Shown in pieces: positions 7,343-14,792 of a DNA stretch of 19,408 nucleotides. This DNA is from Immundisolibacteraceae bacterium (GTDB lineage: Bacteria > Pseudomonadota > Gammaproteobacteria > Immundisolibacterales > Immundisolibacteraceae). The position numbers and the translations under genes are program-made. The notes under the pieces are model-generated. The model ran no database searches and was not told where the DNA came from. It was given only the letters and a program-made list of their open reading frames with translations. Location: positions 1-19,408 of the forward strand of contig JAESTY010000369.1 in NCBI GenBank assembly GCA_016763355.1, read 5' to 3'. Numbering within the stretch: the stretch's first letter is position 1; each line of letters begins with the position of its first letter.

Positions 7343-7732
7343 TTAACGCTTGGAGAATTGCTGTGCCTTGCGTGCCTTATGCAGGCCAACTTTCTTGCGC
7401 TCTACCTGACGCGCGTCACGGGTTACGTAGCCGGCTTTGCGCAGCACGCCACGCAGGCCCTCATCATATGCTAGTAAGGCACGGGTAATGCCATGGCGGA
7501 TCTCGCCAGCCTGGCCACTTGGACCGCCGCCAGCAACGTTGACCTGAACATCAAAACCATCTACTCGTTCAACCGCCACAAATGGCTGGCGAACGATCAT
7601 GCGCGATGTTTCACGACCAAAGTAATCTTTAATATCTTTACTATTAATGGTGATGCTGCCACTACCCGGGGTTATGGTGACCCGAGCCACTGAAGACTTA
7701 CGCCGTCCGACACATTGTTGTGCTGATGCCAT
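7343..7732 (-). CDS. rpsI: 30S ribosomal protein S9
   Basis: A 129-residue basic protein of the small ribosomal subunit head, whose C-terminal tail reaches the P-site tRNA. Recognisable blocks are GRRKSSVARV near the N-terminus, FGRETSRMIVRQP, GGGPSGQAGEIRHGITRAL and the C-terminal KAGYVTRDARQVERKKVG ending in QFSKR. The usual GTGRRK start of the core is CVGRRK here, a small deviation. The ATG at 7732 has only a distant AAAGG box. It follows rplM as in other bacteria but with a 140-base spacer instead of the usual short gap, and it is followed within 12 bases by tRNA-Gln. Confidence 0.97.
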   Translation of the reverse strand: MASAQQCVGRRKSSVARVTITPGSGSITINSKDIKDYFGRETSRMIVRQPFVAVERVDGFDVQVNVAGGGPSGQAGEIRHGITRALLAYDEGLRGVLRKAGYVTRDARQVERKKVGLHKARKAQQFSKR

Positions 7733-7872
7733 CTCTGTGTTGCCTTTGCTTGTTGGAAATTCGGTTCAAAATAAATCGCACACCCGCTTAGTGTGTGATT
7801 CCAAATTTGAAATCAAGTATTTCCTTACGAGTTAAATTTCAAAAACAGCAGGTAAAACCCGCTATCGCTGAG
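7733..7872 (-). promoter_or_regulatory. Long rplM-rpsI spacer with two inverted repeats
   Basis: This 140-base gap separates two genes that usually lie about 15 bases apart. It contains TTTGAAAT / ATTTCAAA (7806-7813 and 7836-7843, 22 bases apart) and a second imperfect palindrome, ATCGCACAC / GTGTGTGAT (7775-7783 and 7791-7799; perfect except for one G-T position). On the transcribed strand the second hairpin has an A-C mismatch and is followed by TTTATTTTG, which makes it a weak attenuator-like element. A TTGAAA / TACTTG pair with a 17-base spacer could also give an internal promoter. I see no open reading frame here. Confidence 0.35.
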
Positions 7873-8304
7873 TTAGGTTAATTGCACCAACTGCGGCTGT
7901 TGTGCGGTGTGGTCATGTTCAGGACCAGCAAACACCTTCAGCTTGCGATACATAGCCCGACCCAGAGGGTTTTTCGGCAACATACCTTTTACTGCGGTCT
8001 CAATTACCCGTGTTGGGTGGGTATCGATCATCTTCTCAAAAGAAGTCGATTTCAGACCACCGATGTGCCCGCTAAAGCGGTGATACATCTTGTCGGTTTG
8101 TTTCTTGCCAGTAACGCGAATTTTCTCTGCGTTAATAACAACCACATAATCACCGGTATCCACATGAGGGGTATAAACCGGTTTATGTTTTCCGCGTAAG
8201 CGGGTAGCAATTTCGGATGCGAGACGACCAAGGGTCTGCCCTTCGGCGTCCACCAACAACCAGTTGCGGCTGACTGTCTCAGCTTTGGCACTAAATGTTT
8301 TCAT
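7873..8304 (-). CDS. rplM: 50S ribosomal protein L13
   Basis: A 143-residue large-subunit protein, an early 23S rRNA binder. The N-terminal MKTFSAKAETVSRNWLLVDA, the GRLASEIATRLRGKHKP block, VDTGDYVVVINAEKIRVTG and the C-terminal MLPKNPLGRAMYRKLKVFAG are all characteristic. In E. coli L13 represses its own operon through the mRNA leader; whether that holds here cannot be seen. The ATG at 8304 has no clear Shine-Dalgarno box, which may reflect translational control. It is driven by the promoter at 8374-8402 and heads the rplM-rpsI-tRNA-Gln unit. Confidence 0.97.
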   Translation of the reverse strand: MKTFSAKAETVSRNWLLVDAEGQTLGRLASEIATRLRGKHKPVYTPHVDTGDYVVVINAEKIRVTGKKQTDKMYHRFSGHIGGLKSTSFEKMIDTHPTRVIETAVKGMLPKNPLGRAMYRKLKVFAGPEHDHTAQQPQLVQLT

Positions 8305-8373
8305 AAGAATAGTTAACTACTTCTGGGCTAGCGGCGCGCAGGCAAGCCAATGCGCCGAAGAAAAAGACCGCGA

Positions 8374-8402
8374 ATCGTACGAATCCGGCACCTGATTGTC
8401 AA
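8374..8402 (-). promoter_or_regulatory. Sigma-70 promoter of rplM-rpsI
   Basis: On the minus strand a perfect TTGACA (8402-8397) lies 17 bases from TACGAT (8379-8374). A GC-rich stretch follows the -10, as in stringently controlled ribosomal promoters, and an A/T-rich stretch precedes the -35 (about 8403-8435). Transcription would start near 8367, giving a leader of about 60 bases before rplM. Confidence 0.75.
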
Positions 8403-8628
8403 GAAAAACCTTATTCAGCTATCTATATAGCCTTCTTTTACAGCACCTTCCGACCACTAGTAAATACGGCCAACAGAAGCCCATATAAAGAAAAATTTTT
8501 ATGTCTGCTAGCAGATCGCCATAACTTAAATCTAGACCGCTATTCGCCGCGGGAAGGATCAAGGTTCATTTTAACTGCTGGGAGGTACTCCGCTCTATAA
8601 CCCACACAAATAAAGACAAAAAAAAGAC
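8403..8628. other. Gene-free stretch between sRNA terminator and rplM promoter
   Basis: About 226 bases with no credible gene on either strand. Next to the terminator, a tandem 11-base repeat (GAC plus eight A, 8615-8636) continues the U-rich tail on the minus strand and could act as a back-up release site. A short palindrome GGAGGTACTCC lies at 8581-8591, and CTGCTAGCAG at 8505-8514. The part nearest rplM is A/T-rich and probably serves that promoter. Short reading frames here have no family resemblance or ribosome-binding sites. Confidence 0.4.
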
Positions 8629-8662
8629 AAAAAAAAGGCGCTGCTGGGGAAGCTGCGCCTTT
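8629..8662 (-). terminator. Strong Rho-independent terminator
   Basis: The minus strand gives AAAGGCGC-A-GCT, loop TCCCC, AGC-A-GCGCCTTT, then more T: an 11-bp stem with a single A-A mismatch and a run of eight T (8636-8629), followed by a second GTC plus eight T. It ends the candidate small RNA and any read-through from the hydrolase gene 220 bases upstream. Confidence 0.88.
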
Positions 8663-8715
8663 AAGGAGGATGGAGGAATAAAGAGGAGGATGTGGCCGGC
8701 CCTCCAGCCGACCAC
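8629..8715 (-). ncRNA. Candidate small RNA with three CCUCC (anti-SD) motifs
   Basis: Three parts follow each other on the minus strand. First, a 9-bp hairpin at the presumed 5' end: GTGGTCGGC (8715-8707) pairs with GCCGGCCAC (8700-8692) with one G-U pair, and its 6-base loop is TGGAGG. Second, a 29-base unpaired, pyrimidine-rich linker (8691-8663) with CCTCC three times (at 8689-8685, 8676-8672 and 8669-8665). The last one extends to CCTCCTTA, an exact copy of the 16S anti-Shine-Dalgarno sequence. Third, a strong Rho-independent terminator. A promoter-like TTGCGC-17-TATACT lies just upstream with its -10 ending 7 bases before the hairpin. The architecture is that of a base-pairing small RNA aimed at ribosome-binding sites. 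I do not recognise a named family. Transcription is inferred, not shown; read-through from the hydrolase gene with the hairpins as its 3' end is the alternative. Confidence 0.5.
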
Positions 8716-8722
8716 GAGGGGA

Positions 8723-8751
8723 AGTATAGCCAGCAATTTTGTGCAGCGCAA
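8723..8751 (-). promoter_or_regulatory. Promoter-like element for the candidate small RNA
   Basis: TTGCGC (8751-8746) and TATACT (8728-8723) are 17 bases apart on the minus strand. The -10 matches five of six consensus positions; the -35 matches only three. A start 7 to 8 bases downstream (8716 or 8715) would fall exactly at the base of the 9-bp hairpin, which supports the call. Confidence 0.45.
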
Positions 8752-8883
8752 CATAAATCGGCAAATTTCTCTTGCAGCGCGGTATAACGCCACCTGACAT
8801 TCCCCGCTTAACCACTTCTAAACCCCCTCTTAAGTCTTTGCTATTCATAACAAAATATCAAATACAACCACCAGAGAAGCAAC

Positions 8884-9531
8884 TCATGAAGAGTCCAACC
8901 AGGAGCGGCCATAGGTCGATATTAACCGCCGAAGTTCATTTAGCTTGCCGTGAAAAAAATGATCTGCCTCTGCAACCGGCTCATAGCTTACCGACCCTGG
9001 TTGCTGTTCAGACCAGTCTTTAGCCGCCTTTGGGTCGTTTAGCTGATCTATTTCACCGTGGATAAGCAAAGCAGCACAGCTAACCTGCGCTGCTACATCA
9101 AAATATTCGCGGGTAACCGCTGGCGCGACCAAGACTAAATGCTGCGCTGCACACTGAATACTGATTCGCGCGGCGATATATCCACCAAAAGAAAACCCTG
9201 CCAACCAGATAGGCCGTCCAGGATATTTCAAGGTCATCCAGCCAACCACTGCGACCATGTCTTCGGCTTCACCCACACCATCCGCATATTCACCCAGGCT
9301 AGCGCCCACGCCACGGAAATTAAACCGCGCCACTGGCAGCCCCAACGCTGACAATTCTCTGGCCAGGCTATAGACAACTTTATTGTCCATGGTGCCGCCA
9401 TGCTGAGGGTGTGGATGGGCAACCACCACCAACGGAACGTCAATAGGTAAGCTGGACGGCAAATCTAGCTTTAATTCCAGATCACCAGCCGGACCTGATA
9501 TCAAGATTTTTTCAGCAACTTGCTGCTTCAT
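8884..9531 (-). CDS. Alpha/beta hydrolase, COG2945-like
   Basis: A 215-residue soluble alpha/beta-fold hydrolase. The nucleophile elbow is GFSFGG with Ser114, and likely acid and base are Asp162 (in IHGEIDQLND) and His191 (in ADHFFHGKL). The HPHPQHGGTMDNKVV block at about 39-53, containing the oxyanion-side HGG, is characteristic of the COG2945 group (small uncharacterised esterase-like proteins). Substrate is not predictable; a carboxyl ester is the usual guess. I chose the ATG at 9531, which has GGAG 5 bases upstream, over a TTG 12 codons earlier. It diverges from coq7 across 121 bases. Its transcript may run into the small RNA region, since the nearest strong terminator is 220 bases downstream. 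Confidence 0.88.
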   Translation of the reverse strand: MKQQVAEKILISGPAGDLELKLDLPSSLPIDVPLVVVAHPHPQHGGTMDNKVVYSLARELSALGLPVARFNFRGVGASLGEYADGVGEAEDMVAVVGWMTLKYPGRPIWLAGFSFGGYIAARISIQCAAQHLVLVAPAVTREYFDVAAQVSCAALLIHGEIDQLNDPKAAKDWSEQQPGSVSYEPVAEADHFFHGKLNELRRLISTYGRSWLDSS

Positions 9532-9652
9532 TACAACTCCATCATGAAAACCGACCGTTAAGGACAAATAGAAAACTTTACGCTATCGGGCCTAACCACC
9601 ACTGGCATACAATAATCACCCGCCCAAACACCCGTTTAAAAGGAAGCAGCCG

Positions 9653-10300
9653 ATGGCTGATGACCTACGTAGATACTCCCGCCTGGACCGCGCGCTCAGC
9701 GACCTGCAGAAGCTATTCAAGCACCGGCCTGGCTCTTCATCATCAACATCCTCGCCAACGCTTGAAACACCTGCCAGTGATGAACTAAGCGAATCAGAGA
9801 TTAATCATAGCGCGGCACTGATGAGGGTTAACCACGCCGGTGAAATCGCCGCACAGGGACTTTATACAGGCCAGGCTGTTACCGCACGCCAGCAGACCAC
9901 CCGCACACTGTTAGAAAACGCCGGACAACAGGAACAACAACACCTGCAATGGTGCTCTCAACGACTACAGGAACTAAATTCCGGCCCAAGTAAACTGGCA
10001 CCCCTCTGGTTCACCGGATCAGTAGCGCTGGGCATGCTCAATGGGCTTGCCGGTGATCGCTGGAGCCTGGGCTTTGTCGCCGAAACCGAACGCCAGGTTG
10101 AAAAACATCTGGCCGGTCACCTCAATAAACTACCAGCACAGGACCACCGCAGCCGAACCATCGTCAAACAAATGCTCGATGACGAAGTTGAACATGGCCA
10201 TACCGCGATTCAGGCCGGTGGCCGACCTCTACCCTGGCCGGTAAGGCTGTTGATGAAAGCCAGCGCCAAAGTCATGACCTCAACGGCTTATCGGTTTTAG
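9653..10300 (+). CDS. coq7: Ubiquinone biosynthesis hydroxylase Coq7 (di-iron)
   Basis: Coq7 (215 residues) hydroxylates 2-polyprenyl-3-methyl-6-methoxy-1,4-benzoquinol, the last hydroxylation of ubiquinone synthesis, at the inner membrane surface. It is the alternative to UbiF and typical of Pseudomonas-like bacteria. The di-iron ligands of the ferritin-like four-helix fold are all visible: Glu64 in NHAGEIAAQ, Glu94 and His97 in EQQHLQW, Glu146 in AETERQVEKH, Glu178 and His181 in DDEVEHGH. The C-terminal KVMTSTAYRF closely matches the family end. Residues 24-48 form a variable Ser/Thr/Pro-rich loop. AAGGAAG precedes the ATG at 9653, and a -10-like TACAAT lies at 9608-9613. It is transcribed alone and converges on the VOC gene 49 bases away. 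Confidence 0.96.
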   Translation: MADDLRRYSRLDRALSDLQKLFKHRPGSSSSTSSPTLETPASDELSESEINHSAALMRVNHAGEIAAQGLYTGQAVTARQQTTRTLLENAGQQEQQHLQWCSQRLQELNSGPSKLAPLWFTGSVALGMLNGLAGDRWSLGFVAETERQVEKHLAGHLNKLPAQDHRSRTIVKQMLDDEVEHGHTAIQAGGRPLPWPVRLLMKASAKVMTSTAYRF

Positions 10301-10349
10301 TCTATCCACCCTGGAGCCTTAAACAGCCAGAACCCCAAACAGCAACATC

Positions 10350-10778
10350 TCAATCCGTCGACGCTAACTCAACAGGTGCTAATGGCGGGTGCCAGATAAT
10401 CTGCACCCGAGTGCCAGAGGGATCAAGACAATAAAAACTGCGGGCACCATCGCGGTGGGTTCTAGGTTGAGTAAGGATGTTGACGCCGTCATCCAGTAAA
10501 AATTGATGCCAGAGATCAACATGGTCAATTCTGGCGAGCATAAAACCAATGTGATCCAGACGCTGTTGCTGATCCTTATTCTGATCCACCGGAACATTAA
10601 CAGCACGGTGTAAAGCCAAATTATCACTGCCACCGGACAGATAGACATTATCCTGGTCCGGCCGCCACTCCACATCCATGCCCAGCAACTCGACGTAAAA
10701 ACGTTCGCAGCGCTCAAATTGGTCTACAAATAGCGCCACATGACGCATGCCAATAGTCGCCGGAGGTCGTTCAATCAT
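10350..10778 (-). CDS. VOC (glyoxalase/dioxygenase fold) family protein
   Basis: A 142-residue protein with the two paired beta-alpha-beta-beta-beta modules of the vicinal oxygen chelate superfamily: MRHVALFVDQFERCERFYVE opens module one (residues 11-30) and LDHIGFMLARIDHVD opens module two (74-88), which closes with DPSGTRVQIIW. Possible metal ligands are His13, His57 and His76; the fourth, usually Glu in the DPxGxxxE motif, is Gln126 here. The superfamily includes glyoxalase I, extradiol dioxygenases and antibiotic-binding proteins, so the substrate cannot be stated. The ATG begins two bases after the trpC stop (TAG CG ATG), making it the apparent last gene of the trp operon. Confidence 0.88.
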   Translation of the reverse strand: MIERPPATIGMRHVALFVDQFERCERFYVELLGMDVEWRPDQDNVYLSGGSDNLALHRAVNVPVDQNKDQQQRLDHIGFMLARIDHVDLWHQFLLDDGVNILTQPRTHRDGARSFYCLDPSGTRVQIIWHPPLAPVELASTD

Positions 10779-10780
10779 CG

Positions 10781-11593
10781 CTATGAGCCCAGCCCTGATT
10801 CAGCAAAAATTTCGGTAATACGCTGACCCGGGTCCTCCGCTTTCATAAAAGCCTCACCGATCAGGAACGCATTCACACCCAGGCTCTGGATATAGGCCAC
10901 ATCTTCACTAGTGTGAATGCCGCTCTCAGAAATCAATAATGTACCTGGGGGGACCAACTCAGCAATCCTGGCAGTGGTCTCTAGCTCAGTCGTAAAGGTG
11001 TGTAAATCTCGATTATTCACCCCCAGTAACCGCGGCTCTACTCGCAGCGCCCGCTCCAATTCCTGTTCATCATGGACTTCCACCAACACATCAAGACCGA
11101 GTTCTAGCGCAAAATCATTTAAATCAACCAGCCGGGCATCATCAAGAGCCGCGACGATCAACAGCACCGCATCTGCACCCATCGCCCGTGCTTCTAACAA
11201 CTGATAATCACTGATAATGAAATCTTTGCGAATCACCGGTAACGAGCAGGCCGCTCGAGCCGCCTGCAGGTATTCGGGGCCACCCTGAAAAAACTGTCGA
11301 TCGGTCAGCACCGACAAACACGCAGCGCCACCCTGTTCATAGGACTGAGCAATCCAGGCAGCATCAAAGTCCTCCCGAATCAGCCCCTTACTGGGGGATG
11401 CCCGCTTTATCTCGGCAATAATTCCTGGCGTGCCCGCATTCGATCGTGCTAGTAGCGCATCCGCAAAACCACGAGTCGGTAACGCTATTTCCGCCTGTTC
11501 AGCAATGGCCGCCAAACCCGGTGCTTTTAGCCCCGCTTCAATCTCTTCGGCCTTTACCTTAAGAATTTTCTGCAACACATTTGCCAGCGCCAT
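10781..11593 (-). CDS. trpC: Indole-3-glycerol phosphate synthase
   Basis: TrpC (270 residues) converts carboxyphenylamino-deoxyribulose phosphate to indole-3-glycerol phosphate in tryptophan synthesis. It is a TIM barrel with the catalytic residues in place: Glu61 and Lys63 in AEIKRASPSKG, Lys123 in VIRKDFI, Glu172 in VLVEVHD, Asn194 in GVNNRDL, and Glu223/Ser224 in ISESGIH. It is a stand-alone enzyme, not fused to TrpF as in E. coli; trpF is not in the window. The start lies one base after the trpD stop, so translation is likely coupled. Confidence 0.97.
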   Translation of the reverse strand: MALANVLQKILKVKAEEIEAGLKAPGLAAIAEQAEIALPTRGFADALLARSNAGTPGIIAEIKRASPSKGLIREDFDAAWIAQSYEQGGAACLSVLTDRQFFQGGPEYLQAARAACSLPVIRKDFIISDYQLLEARAMGADAVLLIVAALDDARLVDLNDFALELGLDVLVEVHDEQELERALRVEPRLLGVNNRDLHTFTTELETTARIAELVPPGTLLISESGIHTSEDVAYIQSLGVNAFLIGEAFMKAEDPGQRITEIFAESGLGS

Positions 11594-11594
11594 A

Positions 11595-12620
11595 TCAGTG
11601 CACTCCGAGGCGCTGAGTTAACTCAACCAGAGCGGCCAATTTTTCCGCTGCCTGACCAGCATCAATCACCTCTGCGGCAAGATTTACGCCGACCAGCAAG
11701 CTGTCTACCAAACCCGCTACATAGATGGCCGCGCCCGCATTTGCCAGCACGATGTCTCTTGCAGGACCTGACTCTCCTGCAAATATCTGCTTGATCATCT
11801 TGGCACTCTCAGCAGCGCTGGCCACCATCAGTGGCTCCAGACTGCCCAGCGACAGGCCAAGCTGATCCGGAGTCAAGCTATATTCGGTGACCTCGCCGGC
11901 CTTAAGCTCAGCAACATGGGTCGCGCCGGTAATAGTGAACTCATCAAGTCCGTCCTCACCACAAACCACTAATACCCGTTCGCTACCCAACAACTTAAGC
12001 ACCTGGGCGATCGGCTCCACCAGCCCCTGATCATAAACACCAATCAACTGGCAGGGCGCGCCAGCTGGGTTGGTAAGTGGCCCAAGCAAATTAAAAATGG
12101 TTCGAGTACCGAGTTCACGCCGGGGACCAATGGCGTGCTTCATCGCACCATGATGGGCCGGTGCGAACAGAAAGCCGATACCAACCTGCTCAATACAGGC
12201 GGACACCTGGCCAGCATCCAAATCGATACGCACGCCAAGTGCCTCGAGCACATCCGCACTGCCAGAACTACTGGAAACCGAGCGATTACCATGTTTGGCG
12301 ACCTGACCACCAGCAGCGGCTGTTACTAGGGCTGCGGCAGTGGAGATATTGAACGTATGGGTGCCATCACCACCGGTTCCACAGGTATCCACCAGGTGCG
12401 CGCCGGACACCTTGACCGGCGTCGCCAACTGGCGCATCACTTTTGCCGCCGCGGTTATTTCGGTGACGGTTTCACCCTTTATTCGTAAACCGACTAGAAA
12501 ACCACCAATCTGGGCCTGGGTCGCTTCTCCGGTCATGATTAAAGCCATAACATCGGTCATTTCTGGTCCGGACAAATCTTCACCGGCAATTATCTTCGCC
12601 ACTGCCTGCTGCATATTCAT
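11595..12620 (-). CDS. trpD: Anthranilate phosphoribosyltransferase
   Basis: TrpD (about 341 residues) transfers the phosphoribosyl group of PRPP to anthranilate, the second committed step of tryptophan synthesis. The pyrophosphate-binding GTGGDG motif is at 81-86 and KHGNRSVSSSSGSAD at 109-123; the second metal site region contains GEDGLDEFT. I chose the ATG at 12620 because MNMQQAVAKI aligns with the N-terminus of Pseudomonas TrpD; a GTG five codons earlier (12635) is possible and neither has a strong ribosome-binding site. It is a single-domain enzyme, not fused to TrpG. It sits between trpG (34 bases) and trpC (1 base). Confidence 0.96.
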   Translation of the reverse strand: MNMQQAVAKIIAGEDLSGPEMTDVMALIMTGEATQAQIGGFLVGLRIKGETVTEITAAAKVMRQLATPVKVSGAHLVDTCGTGGDGTHTFNISTAAALVTAAAGGQVAKHGNRSVSSSSGSADVLEALGVRIDLDAGQVSACIEQVGIGFLFAPAHHGAMKHAIGPRRELGTRTIFNLLGPLTNPAGAPCQLIGVYDQGLVEPIAQVLKLLGSERVLVVCGEDGLDEFTITGATHVAELKAGEVTEYSLTPDQLGLSLGSLEPLMVASAAESAKMIKQIFAGESGPARDIVLANAGAAIYVAGLVDSLLVGVNLAAEVIDAGQAAEKLAALVELTQRLGVH

Positions 12621-12654
12621 TTCGATCAATTCCACTACTAAAGTTGTTTGGGGC

Positions 12655-13236
12655 TTAACTCTGCTGCAGAAAGTTCTTCAGCAATGCATGACCATGTTCT
12701 GATTTGATCGATTCCGGATGGAACTGCACGCCTTCAATCTGCAGGGTTTTATGCCTCAACCCCATAATTTCATCCCGACTGCCGTCTTCGAGCTGAGTCC
12801 AGCCACTGATCTGAAGACAATCAGGTAGGGTCGCCTCTTCAATAATTAACGAATGGTAACGGGTGGCTATAAAAGGCGATGGCAACCCAGCAAACACGCC
12901 TTTACCGTCGTGAAAAATTGGCGATACCTTGCTATGCATCACTTCACGAGCATGCACCACCGTACCGCCAAACACCTGCCCCAGGCACTGGTGCCCTAAA
13001 CAAACCCCCAGTAACGGCACCTTACCGGCAAGCGCCTCTATTAACTCCATCGAAATACCGGCCTGATCTGGCGCGCAGGGCCCAGGTGAAATCATTACTT
13101 GCTGCGGTTTTCTTGCGACTAGTTCAGCAACGGTTTCAGCATCATTTCTGACCACCTCTACCTCACTGCCAAGCTCCCCTAAATACTGCACCAGGTTATA
13201 GGTGAAGGAATCATAGTTATCGATCATCAGTAACAT
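12655..13236 (-). CDS. trpG: Anthranilate synthase glutamine amidotransferase component
   Basis: TrpG (193 residues) releases ammonia from glutamine for the TrpE subunit to make anthranilate. It is a class I glutamine amidotransferase with triad Cys79 (LLGVCLGHQC), His173 and Glu175 (QFHPES). MLLMIDNYDSFTYNLVQYLG is the standard N-terminus. In many bacteria the same subunit also serves PabB for folate synthesis; no pabB is present here, so dual use is possible but unproven. The gene begins five bases after the trpE stop. Confidence 0.97.
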   Translation of the reverse strand: MLLMIDNYDSFTYNLVQYLGELGSEVEVVRNDAETVAELVARKPQQVMISPGPCAPDQAGISMELIEALAGKVPLLGVCLGHQCLGQVFGGTVVHAREVMHSKVSPIFHDGKGVFAGLPSPFIATRYHSLIIEEATLPDCLQISGWTQLEDGSRDEIMGLRHKTLQIEGVQFHPESIKSEHGHALLKNFLQQS

Positions 13237-13241
13237 CGTTA

Positions 13242-14750
13242 CTACCCCTTCCCTGAAGCATTATTATCAGCAGCCCGCTGGCCAGCTTCCACCATCGCCA
13301 CGGCCCGAAACAATGCTCGGCGTTTATTCAATGTTTCTTCCCACTCAGTAGCCGGCACCGAATCAGCCACAATGCCACCGCCGGCCTGCACATGTAATTT
13401 GCCTGCTTTGATCACCGCAGTACGAATCGCGATCGCAGTATCCATGTTGCCATTCCAGCCGATATAGCCCACCGCACCGGAATAGACGCCACGTTTCACC
13501 GGTTCTAATTCATTAATAATTTCCATGGCGCGAATTTTGGGCGCTCCCGTTAAAGTGCCCGCAGGGAAAGTTGCCCGCAATGCATCAATCGCACTCATGC
13601 CGCAGCGCACCTTGCCTTCCACATTCGAAACAATATGCATGACGTGGGAATAGCGCTCGACCACCATGGATTCGGTCACCTCCACGCTACCTATTTCTGC
13701 TACCCGGCCGACATCGTTACGCCCCAGGTCGATCAACATCAAATGTTCTGCCAGCTCTTTGGGGTCTTCCATCAACTCGCGCTCGTAAGCCAGGTCCTGC
13801 TCGCTATCGGCTCCACGAGGCCGTGTGCCAGCAATGGGTCGAACCGTGAGTACATCATCTTCAAGCCTTGCCAGCACCTCAGGAGATGCGCCCACCACCG
13901 CAAAATCATCAAGCTGCAGATGGAACATATAGGGTGATGGATTGAGGTAACGCAGCGCCCGATACAGATCAATCGGCTCAGCACTAAAATCAATCGACAT
14001 GCGTTGTGATGGCACCACCTGCATCACGTCACCATCGACTATATATTGCTTAACCCGGACCACGGCCTGCTCATAGCCCTGCTGGGTAAAACTGGCATGA
14101 AAATCGGTGTGGCCTTCGGTTAAACCGGTCACCGGTAATGGCTGTGGGTTTTTAGCCAGCGGTCGAGCAAGCTTTTCGACCAGCTGATCCAGACGTTGCT
14201 GTGCCCAGGTCAGATCCTTCGGGCCTTCAGCGTGGGCATGCACAATCGCATAAAGACTGCCGCTAAGATTATCGAACACCACCAGTTCTTCGGCCTGCAT
14301 CAGCAGAATATCGGGAGCACCTATTGGGTCGGGCTTGGTGTTGGGACCTAACCTGGGTTCCACATAGCGGATAGTGTCATACCCAAAATAGCCGACCAGG
14401 CCACCACTAAATCGTGGCAGTTCGGCGACAGGCAAGACCTTAAAGCGTTGCTGATACTCATCGATCCAGGCAAGCGGGTCATCGACCGTTAACTGCTCAA
14501 CACTGCCCTCCTGCTCCAGCGTCACCTCAGAACCGGTGACCTTGATACGGGTATCACTATGCAAACCAATCATCGAATAGCGCCCCCACTTTTCACCGCC
14601 CTGTACCGACTCCAGCAAAAAACTATAAGGGGCATCAGCCAGTTTCAGGTAGCTGCTTAGCGGCGTATCAACGTCCGCTAAAATCTGCCGGAAAACCGGT
14701 ATCAGGTTGTAGCCAGCGGCAACGGCGCGCTGAAAGTCTGCTTCATTCAT
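13242..14750 (-). CDS. trpE: Anthranilate synthase component I
   Basis: TrpE (502 residues) makes anthranilate from chorismate, using ammonia from TrpG, and commits chorismate to tryptophan. The tryptophan feedback site motif LLES is at 45-48. The C-terminal chorismate-binding domain carries VVPSQRMSIDF, GASPEVLARL, RPIAGTRPRG, LIDLGRNDVGRV, PAGTLTGAPKIRAMEII and VQAGGGIVADS. Feedback inhibition by tryptophan is expected from the family. No leader peptide rich in Trp codons and no attenuator is visible in the 42 bases between it and rpe. In pseudomonads gph usually lies between rpe and trpE; here it does not. Confidence 0.97.
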   Translation of the reverse strand: MNEADFQRAVAAGYNLIPVFRQILADVDTPLSSYLKLADAPYSFLLESVQGGEKWGRYSMIGLHSDTRIKVTGSEVTLEQEGSVEQLTVDDPLAWIDEYQQRFKVLPVAELPRFSGGLVGYFGYDTIRYVEPRLGPNTKPDPIGAPDILLMQAEELVVFDNLSGSLYAIVHAHAEGPKDLTWAQQRLDQLVEKLARPLAKNPQPLPVTGLTEGHTDFHASFTQQGYEQAVVRVKQYIVDGDVMQVVPSQRMSIDFSAEPIDLYRALRYLNPSPYMFHLQLDDFAVVGASPEVLARLEDDVLTVRPIAGTRPRGADSEQDLAYERELMEDPKELAEHLMLIDLGRNDVGRVAEIGSVEVTESMVVERYSHVMHIVSNVEGKVRCGMSAIDALRATFPAGTLTGAPKIRAMEIINELEPVKRGVYSGAVGYIGWNGNMDTAIAIRTAVIKAGKLHVQAGGGIVADSVPATEWEETLNKRRALFRAVAMVEAGQRAADNNASGKG

Positions 14751-14792
14751 GATCTATTGTTAAAAACCCAATCTTTGTAAGAGTCGTTCTAA

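Noticed and set aside
8663..8691. GGA repeats on the plus strand, as in CsrA/RsmA-sponging RNAs
   Set aside because: The plus strand has no promoter or terminator that fits, and the U-tract and promoter are both on the minus strand, where these repeats read CCUCC.
8540..8848. Open reading frames of 75 to 102 codons on the minus strand over the sRNA/terminator region
   Set aside because: They run through a strong terminator and its T-tracts (hence the Phe-rich stretches), have no ribosome-binding site worth the name and resemble no family.
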